Source: Lutjanus erythropterus (lineage: Eukaryota; Chordata; Actinopteri; Lutjaniformes; Lutjanidae). Taken from it: a DNA stretch of 64,000 nt. Both the position numbers and the translations under genes were made by a program. The notes under the pieces were generated by a model. The model made no database searches and was not told the origin of the DNA. It was given only the letters and a program-made list of their open reading frames with translations. Location of the stretch: contig CM034600.1 in assembly GCA_020091685.1 (NCBI GenBank), forward strand, positions 5,593,837 through 5,657,836. The letters are read 5' to 3'. This document shows, piece after piece, positions 11,020 through 23,254 of this stretch (the stretch's first letter is position 1; each line of letters opens with the position of its first letter).

Positions 11020-11350
11020 AATACCTTTCTTCAGTGTTTTCAAAAAAGTTGACTCTTAAATCAGGTTTTTCTGACCTATAATCTTCTTTAGATTAACCTG
11101 AATTAGAATTAGAGTTATAGAAACTAAAAAAAAAATAATTCAAAATTGGTCACAGCGAGCTGCGAACAATACAATATACAGTGTTTTGAGGTTCTAAAAG
11201 TCAAAGCATAAGTTCATTTAAAGAAGAAAAGTAAATGATCTCAACAAAAGATCAGTTGCTTAAACTTTCAAAACTTAAGAATTTCAGTTGAAATTCTACT
11301 ATTCACTTGAAATTTTGAGTTTTCTCAACATTTTTGTTTTGACAGTGCAT
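11020..11350. mobile_element. Degenerate MITE related to 55856-56194
   Basis: The phrase AAAGAAGAAAAGTAAATGAT then CTCAACAAAAGATCA, AACTTAAGA and TTTTCTCAACATTTTTGTTT and TGACAGTG is shared with the better-preserved element at 55856-56194. The left end is not clearly preserved. Confidence 0.55.
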
Positions 11351-11359
11351 GACACCCAG

Positions 11360-12050
11360 GGTTTCCATAACCTACAGTAAGAACCTTATTGAACTGGTGC
11401 TGTTCTTGGTATTAGCCAAACCCTTCTGAAAAAAAAAAAAAAGTCTTATTCTTTTTCTTTTGCAAGTGACCATGGTATAAGTGTGATAATGTCCTTCATG
11501 GCGTCCTAATGGATCCCTCATCAGACATTATCCCTTAACTTATCGGCCATCCTCTGATTTTGCTGACACAATTGAGAGAGAGAGAGCTCTACACTTATGG
11601 TGTTCTTTAATAAAATATTTCACTGCACTGTAAAGCAAAATGTGAACATGAGCTTAAAAAGCCATCAAGCTGCCAACATACTGTATGATCTGTACTGGCA
11701 GCACTCACTGATACAACAAACCGCTCCCAGAGTAAATATTTCATACTGTACTGAAACGTAGCTACATTACAGAAAGATTCATGTTCGCTTTACAGAATAT
11801 ATTTTAAAGCCAATTCATTGTTCCTGCAGCCAAAGAGTCAGCAAACAGGAAAACACAGCAGAAAGAGGAAAGATGGATGGATGAGGAAAAGAAAGAAGAG
11901 TGAGGCGGTGAAGGAGAAGTAGTTGTAGCTCCAGCAGGCAGATTTAAGTCTGGAGTCAGAATCACTTGTAATACAACTGCTCTTATTGTGGCCTTTGACT
12001 GGCATGAAGATGAAGCGACAGAGGTCAACTTGTATTAGACGGGCCTGAAA
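11360..12050. other. Gene-free interval
   Basis: Contains a poly(A) run (11430-11443) and a (GA)n tract near 11575-11587. No gene or bounded mobile element is seen. Confidence 0.45.
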
Positions 12051-12500
12051 ATGTCGCCAGATTTTCTGAACAATATCCCGAGGGGGGGAAAGTGCTGACG
12101 GGACCGGAGCCTAGGAAATGAAAGATCGGGACTTTTTCCACGGACCTTTATCATTGTAATGAGCCAGAATGGACAAGGAGGCGAGCTTTGCAGGACGGCG
12201 TGATAATGTGCATGTTCACAGCAGGTGTGGAAAGATAGAGCAGCGAAGAAGAGCGGTGGTGGTGGGGGGGTGAGTTTTATTTCCTTCAGCGTTTCATTAC
12301 CTTCTATTTCCCATTAATACGAGCATCTCCGGAGTCAGCAAACAGCGCCGGGTAAATGGAAATGAAAGCGGAGCGTCTCGTCGTGCTTTGGCTGCCATCA
12401 GCGTGGCGCGTTTAGTCGTGCACACAGGCTGCCATCACGGACAGCGGGAGCCGTCCGCGGCCCGGCATTCCGCTAAAGCAGCGGGCGTAGTCATTTGTGT
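12050..12500. promoter_or_regulatory. Candidate GC-rich conserved non-coding block
   Basis: In an otherwise AT-rich landscape this block is GC- and CpG-richer (CCGTCCGCGGCCCGGC near 12450; GAGCGTCTCGTCGTGC near 12372). It is free of known repeats and holds homeobox-like CCATTAATAC and GTAATGAGCC motifs. It has no credible coding frame. Such islands in fish gene deserts are often enhancers or unannotated promoters; this is inference. Confidence 0.3.
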
Positions 12501-12956
12501 GGCTAGATTACATGGTGGGTGATCTCGTTTAGGAGGTTTTATTCTTTGTTTCACGCCGGATGGGTGGGCAATGTTTGGAGGGAAATGAAGGAAGAAGAAG
12601 GAGTGTTAGAAATAAATACAAAAAGTAAACAGCGAGGATTGAGGAATGTCTGGAAAGCAGAAGAATTAGGCGTGCAGTGTCAGTCTGAGGCAAATTTTGA
12701 ATAATGAATCAATGAATGAAGCTGAGAAAAAGATGCAAAATGAGGCACGCATTTGTCAGAACTGGGACAAATCATATCCTGCCAAAACAAACACACTTAT
12801 TTCATTTTGTTGAATGAAAATGTATTATTTTAGGATTTATATATACGAAATATATGTAATTTATGAAATGTTTTGGTTTGCTTTCTTTTTTTTACTTCTA
12901 ATCTTGCTCTGTGCCAGAAAACACCCTTGTCCCAGGCAAGAATTCACGTCAAACAA

Positions 12957-13530
12957 TTTAAAGGGACAGTTCACCTTCAAATCAAAAATACCTATTTTCC
13001 CCCATGCCTGTAGTCTTATTTATCCATCTAGAGTTTTTTATATCAGTTGCAGAGATTTGGAGATATCATCTATAAAGATCTCTTCCTTCTCCCCAGTATA
13101 ATGGAACTAAATGGCACATAGGTTGTGGCGCTCAAAGCACGAAAAAATCCACCTGAAAAATTCATAACCAGCTTCTCTTTCCAAAAATCAGGACTCGGTT
13201 ACTCGAGATAATCCACAGACCGTGTTGTGAGCAGTTTCACGTAGGAACTACTTTCTTTCTAGTAGTAAAAAAAAAAAGTAGTTCCGGTTGATTCTACTGC
13301 AGAGTTCCTACATGAAACTGCTGACAAAAAAGTCTACGGATTATTTTGACCAACCGGGTCATGACTTCAGGAAAGACATTGCTGTTGAGACACATGTTCA
13401 AATAGATGGATTCCAGGATGGCACTCCTCCACTGCAGGACTAGTGCCATCTAGTGTCATCATATTTGAGAGAAGGCAGAAATCTCTATGACTATATCTCC
13501 AAAACTTTTAGGGTAAACTGTCCCTTTAAA
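12957..13530. mobile_element. TTAA-flanked foldback MITE (AGGGACAGTTCACC ends)
   Basis: Terminal inverted repeats TTTAAAGGGACAGTTCACC (12957-12975) and GGTAAACTGTCCCTTTAAA (13512-13530) differ at one position; both begin with TTAA next to AGGGA. The centre is a second inverted repeat: AGCAGTTTCACGTAGGAACT (about 13231-13250) pairs with AGTTCCTACATGAAACTGCT (about 13302-13321), and outer parts with ATAATCC also pair, so the whole element can fold into a long hairpin. Related copies are at 13980-14549, 51464-51690 and 63413-63788. No transposase is present. Confidence 0.8.
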
Positions 13531-13929
13531 ATTATGTTCAAAGCCTTCAAAATCTACAACTAACAACTACTGACAACATAGGTTTAAAATGTGCTATTAT
13601 GATTATTATGATTTTTTTTAATGAAAAGAATCAGGCATAAAAGTTTTAACTGTACCCTAAGCTCTCCTGTCTCACTACATGGTTTAAAAAAGGCTGGAAT
13701 GATCCTCAAGCACTGGTACACTCTATTTTTTGACAAATGTATAAAATAATATTTTTATTAGATGTGTCTCAACCATAACATCACAACTCTGTAGCCCATA
13801 AATCAACGCTAAATAAGAATTATGGTTTAAAATGTGTATTTTGATTAACATTAAGAGAAGTCTGAGCAAGTTTGAAAAAATAAAAAGGCTGCTCACTACG
13901 ACTACGCTGTGAAATGAAAAAAAATCAAC

Positions 13930-13977
13930 ATGTCAACTCTGTAAGACGTCAGATTTTCTGTCTGACAGAGTTGACAT
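13930..13977. repeat. Perfect 13-bp inverted repeat hairpin
   Basis: ATGTCAACTCTGT at 13930-13942 is the exact reverse complement of 13965-13977. The 22-base spacer itself contains partly pairing CAGA/TCTG. It sits just left of a foldback MITE remnant and may be part of it. Confidence 0.65.
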
Positions 13978-13979
13978 CT

Positions 13980-14549
13980 ACATTATATGAAAAATCAAAA
14001 AAGAGGTTGGCCCTTGTAGTAGTGCTATTATTGCTCTAGTTTTTTGTGTTTTTTGTTTGTGTGAGTTGTTTTGGAGAGAACAGCCATAGAGATGAGATGT
14101 CTGCCTTTTCTTTAGTATACATGGCACTCGGCTTGCAATGTTAAAATATTTGAAAAAATCAAAGTGTGTCTTGTCAGAAATCATGACCCAGTTACTAAAA
14201 AATAATCCACACACTTTGTTGTGAGCAGCTTCATGTAGGAACTACTTTTTTCTAGTGGAAGGAAAGTAGTTCTGGCAGATTCTGCTGCAGAAAGACAGTA
14301 GTTCCTACTTGTCATGGTTTCCGGGTCATGATTTCTGGAAAGAGACTATGGTTTTGAATGTTTCAAATATGTTTTTTTGTTTGTTTTTTTGGTGCTTTGA
14401 GCACCACAAGCCAGGAAGTCTGATTATATTAGAGAGAAGGCAGACAACTGATATCTCCAAAACTCTGCAACTCACACCAAAAAATAAATAGCACTACAAG
14501 CCGGAGGAAAAGTATGTATTTTTGATTTTGGGGTGAGCAGTCCCTTTAA
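13980..14549. mobile_element. TTAA foldback MITE, left-degraded copy
   Basis: From about 14180 the sequence repeats the interior of the 12957-13530 element: AATAATCCACACACTTTGTT, GAGCAGCTTCATGTAGGAAC, then AGTAGTTC..., CCGGGTCATGATTTCTGGAA. It ends with TTTTGGGGTGAGCAGTCCCT next to TTAA. The left terminus is not recognisable. Confidence 0.65.
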
Positions 14550-15900
14550 AATATATTTTCCCAGCATCGTTGAAGAGTAAAAATCAAAACCCCCTCAACA
14601 TACAGTTTCATCCCAGTTCTCATGAATGAGTGTCATGTACCTGGTAAACATTGAAATAAAACAGTTAAAACAAGGATCTACATCTTTCTGTGCTCAGATA
14701 CAGACTTTAAATTAAGAGAAAAAGTCATTTAAAAAGGATGTGTCTTCATCAGTACACGAAAAATAATAATAAAAAAAAAAAAATCAAACATGACAAATCC
14801 CTTCCAAGTGAATGAAATGAGCTTTGAAAGAGTTTGAGGGAAAGAGGACGCACTAAAAAAAAAAAAAAACGCACAGAAGGATCATAATTAGAGGGAAAAA
14901 AAGCTTCAAATGTCGGTTCCGCTAGCTTAGACTTCTCCCTCCACCACGTCATGCAATCTGCCTTTCTAATTCCCCTAAGCCCCCCAGGCCAATTTTCTGC
15001 TATGCTAGCACTATCCTTCCAAGGAAATGCTTATGTTAATATGGCGGATAAATATACTCTCAGCAATTAAGCAATTAATGTGTCTGAAATTTACTGTTGT
15101 TGTTTACTGCCTTTAAATATTATTTCACGCCTCCGCAGCCAAGTTAAAGATGGAATAAACTACTTTTTTTTTGTTTTGTTTATGCTCTTAAGAATTTGTG
15201 ATTGGTTGACTGGTCTCTTGGTACAGAAAAATAAGAGATTATACAAATACAAATGGACATAGGGAATTTTAATCATTAATGTCACTGTTATGTTTGGAGT
15301 TTTTGGACTTAATTAACATTCTGGACTCGTTTAATATTACAAATATATCTCTCATACACACTGAAACTGGATTTCCAATTCACCACATGTAACTTTCTCT
15401 GGTGATCTTTCAGCGTGCCACTTTACAGGTTTAATGTCTGTACTAGTGCTTAATAAATCATCTTCTAATGTTTTATAACTTACAAACTTTTGTGTAAACT
15501 TCCGTTGGCTGGTTTAGATATACACTGTAGATGCTGCATTCAGGCTTGTGAGATGTGTCGCCATCTTGCTCCGGGGTTCTGACATGTTCAGACAGTAGAA
15601 AATACCTGACCATTGTGCCTTTTTTGGACGTTCTAACAAAAGAAATGCCCAAACCAAGCAATGGGGAATAATATTTCATAGGTGAGAAGTTGTTTTACGT
15701 TATATTACTATTACAAATATGTTGAATTTAATATAATACAAGAAGTTATACTCATTTTAAGCTAACATGAAGCTAAGTGACTCAAATATGTCAGGAAAAG
15801 AAAAGAAACAGGTGGGATTTCTATTAAAATGTATCACTAAGAGACTGAAAATTAATTTTTAAGTATACATTTAAGAGATTAAAACCAAATTACTAGTTTT
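14550..15900. other. Gene-free interval with one conserved-looking block
   Basis: Poly(A) tracts occur at 14773-14783 and 14855-14869. The block 14940-15120 (ATGCTAGCACTATCC, GGAAATGCTTATGTTAATAT, CAGCAATTAAGCAATTAATG) is non-repetitive with dense homeobox-like ATTA/TTAAT cores and could be a conserved enhancer. Frames here show no domains. Confidence 0.35.
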
Positions 15901-17530
15901 AATGTCTTGTATAAACATGCAGTGCTAAGTCATTTATGTTCACAAAAATCTACACATTTATATCCAAAATCATAAACAAAATTACATCAGGCGGTGCTTT
16001 AAATGCAGTAGGAAAAAGAATATAATTAGAACCTAAGTATATCTGTTCCAAAAATATCAAGTACTGGGTCATACTTCTCATATCAAAATTTATCAAAACT
16101 TGTGTATTTCAAGTATTCTTAGTTATGAAGGAAAAAAAGTTAAAGTTGCCCCCCAGTCTCCCCTATCTTAAAATATTAAGTTTGTATCTCAAAATAATGA
16201 GACACTTAGAATAATCATTATCATTTAATGTCAATGCACCGTGCCAATGAAAACAGGGTTATATTTAACCCAGGAACAGAGTTCAGTCAAACAACTCAGG
16301 TCTGTCTCAACACTCCTTGTAGATTATGTTTACATATTGAGGAGTGATGAACAGGTATTTTGGACCCCCTGTTGATACCTGCAGGTGGATGCTGGCGTGG
16401 TGGTGGGGCTGAATGAACAGGCAGTGATGCTGTTGTAAAGCAGTAATGGCACTGACAGGCAGAGGGAGAGATGGGAGGTTTTAGCGGTTTAAATAGACCA
16501 CCAGATTGGAAGGGTGCGTTTGGTATGTACTGTATGTGACGCGTGTCACATGTGACGTGTGATTGTGGCGCAGCTTGAGTTGACTGCCAGAACTAGCTCG
16601 CAGGCATTGTTACTTTTAATTTCACCCGCTAGGTTGAGTCAAATGAACAACTGAGCATTCTGGGTTAAATGGTTAAACCCAGAACTTGGGTCAAACCAAC
16701 CCAGCACATGTTGTGTCATCATCAGTGATTGGGTTTAGGTTGGTGTTACAGGGGATAAGGGATGTAACAATAATAATAAAAAAAAAAGTTACCCAGGGAA
16801 AAAGACAGACGAGAAAACTGAGTTGAATATGCAAACAAAGATTCTTGTTATTAATAAATCAAGTTCAAATTAAGTTAACTTCAAATTAACTAAAGCAAAC
16901 ATGAGTGAATGGCCCGCTGGCTCTGCTCGGGTGCAAAGTCCCTGCTTTTGCTGATTGCTGATCGGCTGCAGCTGCTGCCAATCACTGCAGCTGAAAGGAG
17001 GGGGAGGGGCAGTAGCCGGGCAGAGGAGAGCACAGAAATCAATACACTGTGGCATGTAACAGTTGGGGTTTCTTTTTCAACCCAGCAGTTTTTTGTGTGA
17101 TGCGGCTGGTATTTTGGTATTAAAAATATTAAAATACTCAAATGCATTTGTAATATAACCAGTTAATCATTTAATCTTTTGGCTTTGTTGTGGTCATCAT
17201 CAGTTCCTGTGTGACGCAGGCTATCCAGCGCCTCACTTTGTTCACCAGCTGCTAACTTTGTTTGCCTGTTGTTTGGTGCTGTGCAGGTAGTGTACAATTA
17301 TCGGTTGCATGCTGAAAACAGCTGCATGCTTACAAAGAAATGTTGTTGAGAACAGGGAGACTGTCGCTCTGCAGACCTGAGGGGAACCACACAGTTAAAT
17401 GATGAATATCTGTGTGTTTTTCACAACTGGCAGCCCATTTCACTCAACCATTTAATCCATTTAATCCAGTTTTTGCCCCGCCAGTGTCCAACCTCTGACC
17501 ACAGGTGTAATCAAATCAGCCAGGGCTGAA
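15900..17530. other. Gene-free interval with AACCCAG-type palindromes
   Basis: Scattered AACCCAG/CTGGGTT motifs (16266, 16658, 16675, 16700, 17080) include an inverted pair TTCTGGGTT ... AACCCAGAA near 16656-16682. This resembles a degraded fish MITE, but no bounded element could be defined. No gene is supported. Confidence 0.35.
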
Positions 17531-17534
17531 ATTT

Positions 17535-17830
17535 TAAAGGGATAGTTCACCCAAAAAAACTAAAATTCAGTCATTTTACAGGAAAATAGCGCTGCAGAAT
17601 CTTCCAAACATTTTAAGTGACCAGTTTTCAAATGTAAAACACAACCGAAGAAACCCCATAAAATGCTTCCACACTGGTCGTCTGGTGTCACCCGAGCCTC
17701 CTAAAGCCTCAATATGCCAAGCTGACTTGTGCATGCACATCGTCCCACCACACACACCCAGTTCAGACGGTGTGCAAACACACATGAATGTGGCTCCAAG
17801 CTAAGTTAAGGATCTACAGTGACCCACACC
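17535..17830 (+). mobile_element. AGGGATAGTTCACCC repeat copy
   Basis: Begins TTTTAAAGGGATAGTTCACC and contains ATTCAGTCATTTTACAGGAA, GCGCTGCAGAATCTTCCAAA and AGCCTCCTAAAGCC, shared with 7313-7730 and 31739-32000. TTAA precedes AGGGA. Confidence 0.65.
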
Positions 17831-18290
17831 AACATCCATGAAAATCGGTACACACATGTATCATACCCAGACGCACAAAAAAGCCTCTTGGACCCACTCT
17901 CCAAACCAAACAGGAAGTTGTCCATTTTGAATTTTGTTGTCAATTTTAGTAGTAACTGCGCGTTATTGCCAAAATCGGTGCATGCCATCTAGATCAGTTT
18001 GTGATCAAAAGTTATTGAAAGACTTTGTAAACTCTGAAGGCCGTTCTTGATGCCTCACTGTAAAACATGAATTTGCTATAACTTTATTATAAATGTTCCA
18101 ATCTGCACCAAACTTCATGTTTGATCATGGTTGACCTGACCACATCTACGACCCCAACAGACACAGGAGTGTGAGGTCCTGCCCACTGCTGCTTGCAGCC
18201 TAAATTATTGTTATCATAAAATATTAGTAAATGGTAAAGAGTTTCTTCTATAAACCCTTTATAAGGTGCCATATGAGTAAACGAAAAGCC
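17830..18290. repeat. Unclassified interspersed repeat-like sequence
   Basis: Phrases such as CATGAAAATCGGTACACACA and CTGCACCAAACTTCATGTTT have the style of a dispersed fish repeat directly following the preceding element. I cannot assign a class. Confidence 0.3.
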
Positions 18291-19950
18291 TTCATGATCC
18301 AGTTTGTATCTGAGCCACGTGTGATCTTGATTAGATCCACATGCAAATGATTATCTTCTGTATGTAATCATGGCGGTATGCTGATTGGCCACACACTGCA
18401 TTTACAGCTTGTTTTTAATGCGCCCAAATGCATCTGAGACCACCGACAGGGAGTGATTACATCTTAAAGACGTCTTCAGCCCATTTACACCTTCATCTAA
18501 TGCCTTTTTGCATAAAATTCTGATTAAAGCCGAATCACCACAGGAGCACACTGACTTTAAAGTGAAATTGTATTATTATTTTTTTTATTTTTTTTATATA
18601 TAAAAGTCAAGGCTTGTTATTAATGCAACAAAGCCTGAGTGTAGCATGTGAAAGAGCCAGGACAGAGACAGACAGATGGGGGAGGAGAGGAGGGGACGAG
18701 GATGAAAGACTGGTGACTGGAGAGAGGATGAGAGAGAGAGAGACGGAGAGAGACTATTGCTCATCATAATATAACCCAACCCGAGCTGAGGAAAGGGATG
18801 GAAAATTACAGAGGCTCCTAAGTGCACTTTTTGATGCTGAAAGAGCAGGTAAGGCTCTTTGAAAACCAGCCCATCAGAGCTTTTTTCATGCCGTATTGCT
18901 GGACCATACAGACATGGGTAAATAACACCTGCAGCACTCAGTCAGCGTGACCCAACATACAAACACTCCTCAACATCAGACAGGTATACTGTTTCTGTGT
19001 GTATACATGCTTGTTGTTGTGCGTGTTGCTTTCTTTCTTCAGCACTAAAAGTAAACTCAAACAGTGTGTTGCCATCAGTTGTGGCCCTCCCTTCTCTCTT
19101 CCCGTCTTTGTTTCCTTGTGCCCTCTTTCACCCAATTGAGCTTCAGTTTACCTTTCCATTCAGAACCACCATTAGCCTCACTCTAACATCTCAGGCCACG
19201 TTGTCTCCGACGTCTTCTGACTCTTTTTGACCCTACCTTTCTGCATTGCGCCTATAACCGCATCTCCACTTTACTGTTTTCTCTTTTTCATCACACCTTT
19301 GTCCACGTTCTAAAATGTAAAGACAGGGTCAACAAGATAACATTTCTAAAGTTCTACTTGAAGTTTAGTTTGTGTATGCTTATAGTACAGCTTTCTGCAC
19401 CCAGGAGAAAGGAAAAGTTCAAAATAAGATCCCATCTTTGACTAGCCTGTGTCTCTAAGATATATATACCTATATATAGCTATATAGCTCCATTAATGGC
19501 CAATATAAAGCTCTGATCGTTTTCTTAAATTCGGCTCCTGAGAAATAGCCTTTGTCTCATCTCACCCTGAGACTAATTTGAGCCCAATTGAAGATCTTCA
19601 ATTTTTTTGTCTCGCTGCAATGATCTTAAATTTGCCTTAAATGAACAGCTCTTGAGATAACAGTGAGATCTTAAAGAAAACTTGGTTGTCTTAAAAGAGA
19701 TCTTAAAGTTGTCTCAGTGGTCAAATTTAAGACTTGAGCTCTAAAAAAGTTCTCCTGCTTTTCTTTCCCTCTTTTTTTTTTCTCCTAATGGAGGGTTTGG
19801 GAGCCACAGATGTGACTTCAGTGAGCTCAAAATAAGAATTTCATTTTATTAGACAAAGAAAAAAAAGTTGTGAGAAACAGTTTTCTTCTGGCCAGCCATC
19901 ATCTATAACTGTGGGGTTTTTTTAGTCAATCAAGGCATAACCATGTAACT
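18290..19950. other. Gene-free interval
   Basis: Holds a T-rich tract (18576-18596), a (GA)n microsatellite (18720-18755) and a short AT-palindromic stretch (19460-19490). About 18370-18560 is non-repetitive and could be conserved. GAGATCTTAAA-type inverted words at 19600-19740 may be a MITE remnant. No gene is supported. Confidence 0.4.
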
Positions 19951-19954
19951 TCTA

Positions 19955-20590
19955 AACAGTGTTGGGGGTAACACTTACTACTACTTTTACTTTCAGCAGT
20001 AAGAAAATAATGTGACTTCTTATTATAAGAGGTGTGAATACTTTGCATAAAAATGCCTATCCAGATTATACCCAAAGTAAAGTGAAAGCTGCTCTTGAAC
20101 CATGTGTACATGCACCATCTTGGTCTTTTTTGAAAAGTAACACTGAAGATTTTTTTGTTCCCCCATCAGTGAGAATCACTCTAAATGCTACTAGCATTGT
20201 GCAATAGAATTTTAACATACCAAAATGTGCCAAAAAATATGCCTGTACATGGCTAAAATTGTGACTTATTAGCTGGAAAACACAATGACACTGAAGCATA
20301 TAGCCTTACCTACTCCCAGTTCAAATGTGATAACAATATCACAGAAAATGAAAATTTAATGTCAAGGCATTTTCTTAAAAAAGGTCATTAGGAGACCCCA
20401 GGACACCCTGCTTGAGAGAAAATGAATAAAATACATGAATGAATACAATATAATACTCTATCTTTTGTTAAAATGAACTGTGCATATCAAATCATCAAAA
20501 CAAGTACTGGAGAAGCAACTCCAGCCAGTGACCTCATAGGAGGTTAAGATTTTGGTATTATTGTTTTTCTTAAGTCAAGTAATGCATTAC
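19955..20590. mobile_element. Possible hAT-like MITE ('GTGTTGGGGGTAAC' start)
   Basis: CAGTGTTGGGGGTAACACTT near 19959 matches the start of a common teleost hAT MITE, and AAGTAATGCATTACCAAGAG near 20577 could be its degraded opposite end. No target duplication was confirmed. Confidence 0.35.
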
Positions 20591-20599
20591 CAAGAGCAC

Positions 20600-22770
20600 C
20601 TTATTCATTTATGAAGAGGTGCAAAAAAGTGTGTGTCGTAAAATTCAGCTGGTATTGAGGCTAAGGCTAAGGGTAGCTTACACTGCAGCAAATATTTGTT
20701 GGATGGTGAAAGAAGAAACATATACAATAGATGACAGAAATACACTCATAACCATTTTAGATTATGTGCAGCCGGACCACCATCACCCCAGGAAGATAGC
20801 CACGATGAAAGCTTAGCTAGCCCGGCTCAGCCCTATGAGAGCTAGCTAGTCAGAGAGAGATGTGTTGTCTTCAGCCCACTTTGATTCTTCCTCCTCAAAC
20901 CCCCACGTATCAAATCACAATGTAACACCTGGGAATCAGCAATAAGTTTGACAAAAGCAGTGGTTACATAAGTTTGCTTGGGGGTATATACGTTGCAAAA
21001 TGCAGGCTAAGATAAATATATTCAATCAGTGCTTTTTAATGGGCATCAACCTTACGTTTGAATACATATTGTCAATAAAATATGCTTCACGTAATTAAAC
21101 GCTTTAGGTGTAGTTACAAACAGTGCAAACATGGTAACCTCTCCTGCTGTGCAGCTTAACAAGGCTGGATAATGCTACTTACTGCTAGCCAGCTAACAAG
21201 CAAGGTTGGTTTTTGAGCTGTCAGTCTTCATCAAAAGTGAGAACACACCGATAATGGCAGCAATTATCCAGTTAATTCAGAGTTAACAGACACACAAGTC
21301 TGTGAAGAGAAAAAAGCTCTCTGTTTGGTTATTGTAGCCATGAGGAACAAGCTAGCCTGCTAGCAGCCTGGGTTGTTTCTGCCTAGCTGTGCAAAAGTCC
21401 AGTGTGATTTGCAAGCCTCGTTTCTTCATTGTTCATGCACAGCTCTGTGGTTAAGATCTGCTTAGGTTTGGGAACTACCTGGATTGAGTTGAAGTGATCA
21501 CTCTCACACAATCTTTTGTGGATCTGGGTTCCTGTGGACACATTTAATTTGAAGCCCTTTATTTACTGCAAAATACCCTCATTCAACTGAGAACTCTAAC
21601 CAGCTTGTGTTAGCTGAGAAGGCAAGATTACAGTTTTTAGCGGTAGCCTAATTAATGTTCACAACCTGTAGCTATGATCTGAAAATGAGATCTAAGCAGC
21701 ACAAAAACATCTAGTGTTGATTAAATATGAATCTGACACACTGAAACAACAGCTGTTGCCTCTTTTTGCACACCTTGTTTTTGAGTTATTTGTAATGTCA
21801 TTAAAAGAGTCCAATTAGTGCAACAGAACATCAAGGGAGTACTTCAATTCATTTTCATGTGGGGGAAACAGACCACTTTTAGTAAGATATTATTTAATAA
21901 CATTAGATAAATAGTGCACACTTTGGAGAAAACACTATGGAATATATATTTATTGTACATCTTTTAATAAGCCTTAACAAAAACCTTCTGACCATACAGA
22001 CCATGCAGGGTCATCTAAATGACAAACGTTCTGTCAACCAATGACAGCTTGTCGAATTTAAATGATATATGTTCACATTGTATACTGTGTGTGAGTGGGT
22101 CAGAGTGTACACAGGTGGGGGATGCCCTTATTCTGTGTTTGAGCCACTGGCCTATAAATATCTGTGCATTTACCTGCTTGTCATTCATCTTGATGAGCCG
22201 TCATTTATCTTGAACCTCAGTTAATTATCCGTAAACCTTCTATTGGCAAGTTAATGCTGATTTATAGCTGTACAGAGCCTTCACTGCAGTTTATACGTTA
22301 AAGCATATAGCATTTATTCGTGTGCGCTGGTGTCTCTGTCTCTATTGCTAAAATGCTAGTTGGCATTGGGGTTTCTATGCCACTGTGTTGGGCTTCTTCT
22401 TGTACTTAAAGGGCAACTGCATTGCCATTGTTTTCCAAGGTTTTCTCAGCTTGTCTGTTAGAAATAAAATAAAGCTCACCAAAAAAGTCTTTGTATTTAA
22501 ATTCTAGTTGTGATGACAAATAAAGGGATTAAACAGCTGATCAGGGACAATGAGTGATAGAGACACAGGAGGAATGTCATGTATTCAGAAGTGTATTCTG
22601 CGTTTTGTTTTCCTAGGTTCATGGTCATGTCTAGACGGAAACCCAAGATTTGCAAAAGTCCTGTGAAATGTTTACGTTTTTTCTTTGTACACGTTCAAAC
22701 TAATTTGTTTTACAACACTGTGGTTACAATCTGGGGAGGTTCCATGACAGAAAAGACCTGGTAAGGGTTA
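20600..22770. other. Gene-free interval, possible conserved block
   Basis: Mostly unassigned. About 22130-22270 (TGATGAGCCGTCATTTATCT, CAGTTAATTATCCGTAAACC, GGCAAGTTAATGCTGATTTA) looks like a conserved non-coding element. The sequence near 22740-22800 (GGTAAGGGTTAGGAAAAGAT) resembles a common dispersed repeat that recurs near 53780. Confidence 0.35.
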
Positions 22771-23254
22771 GGAAAAGATCATGGTTTCCATTGACATGAT
22801 CACTCTTGCAAGAGCTTTCACAGTTGGGTTCCAAGCCGACATGGCTCCCTGAGGCATTTTACAACCAAACCCTGATTCTGTAAGTGAAGTAATTTTTTTT
22901 GTCATTTTAATTTTTAAAGCTCCCCTGAGACGCTTCCTTGAAATTGTAATCTTCAAATCTGGAGATCTGAAGTGGTGCCAAAATATCACCACACTCACTT
23001 TGAAGTTTAGGACAGGGAGAATATCAGACCATGACATTGAACTATATGCAGATGATGTGACATTCTATATTAAAACAAACCTGTTGTCAAGGAATGGTGT
23101 GTGAAAATACAAGGTGCGAATGTGCAAAGATGCTAACAGAATTATCGATTCCCTGACTCTGTCCCCTTTCGTCCTTATAATGGCTAAATTGCTGACCCTG
23201 GTCAGTCCATCCGCTGTGTCATCAGTCATTCTGTTGACCTAACCTGACATGCCA

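Noticed and set aside
23042..23068. LYADDVTFY as reverse-transcriptase motif C of a separate LINE
   Set aside because: Surrounding translation is not reverse-transcriptase-like and it precedes the ORF1 zinc knuckle; possibly coincidental or part of ORF1.
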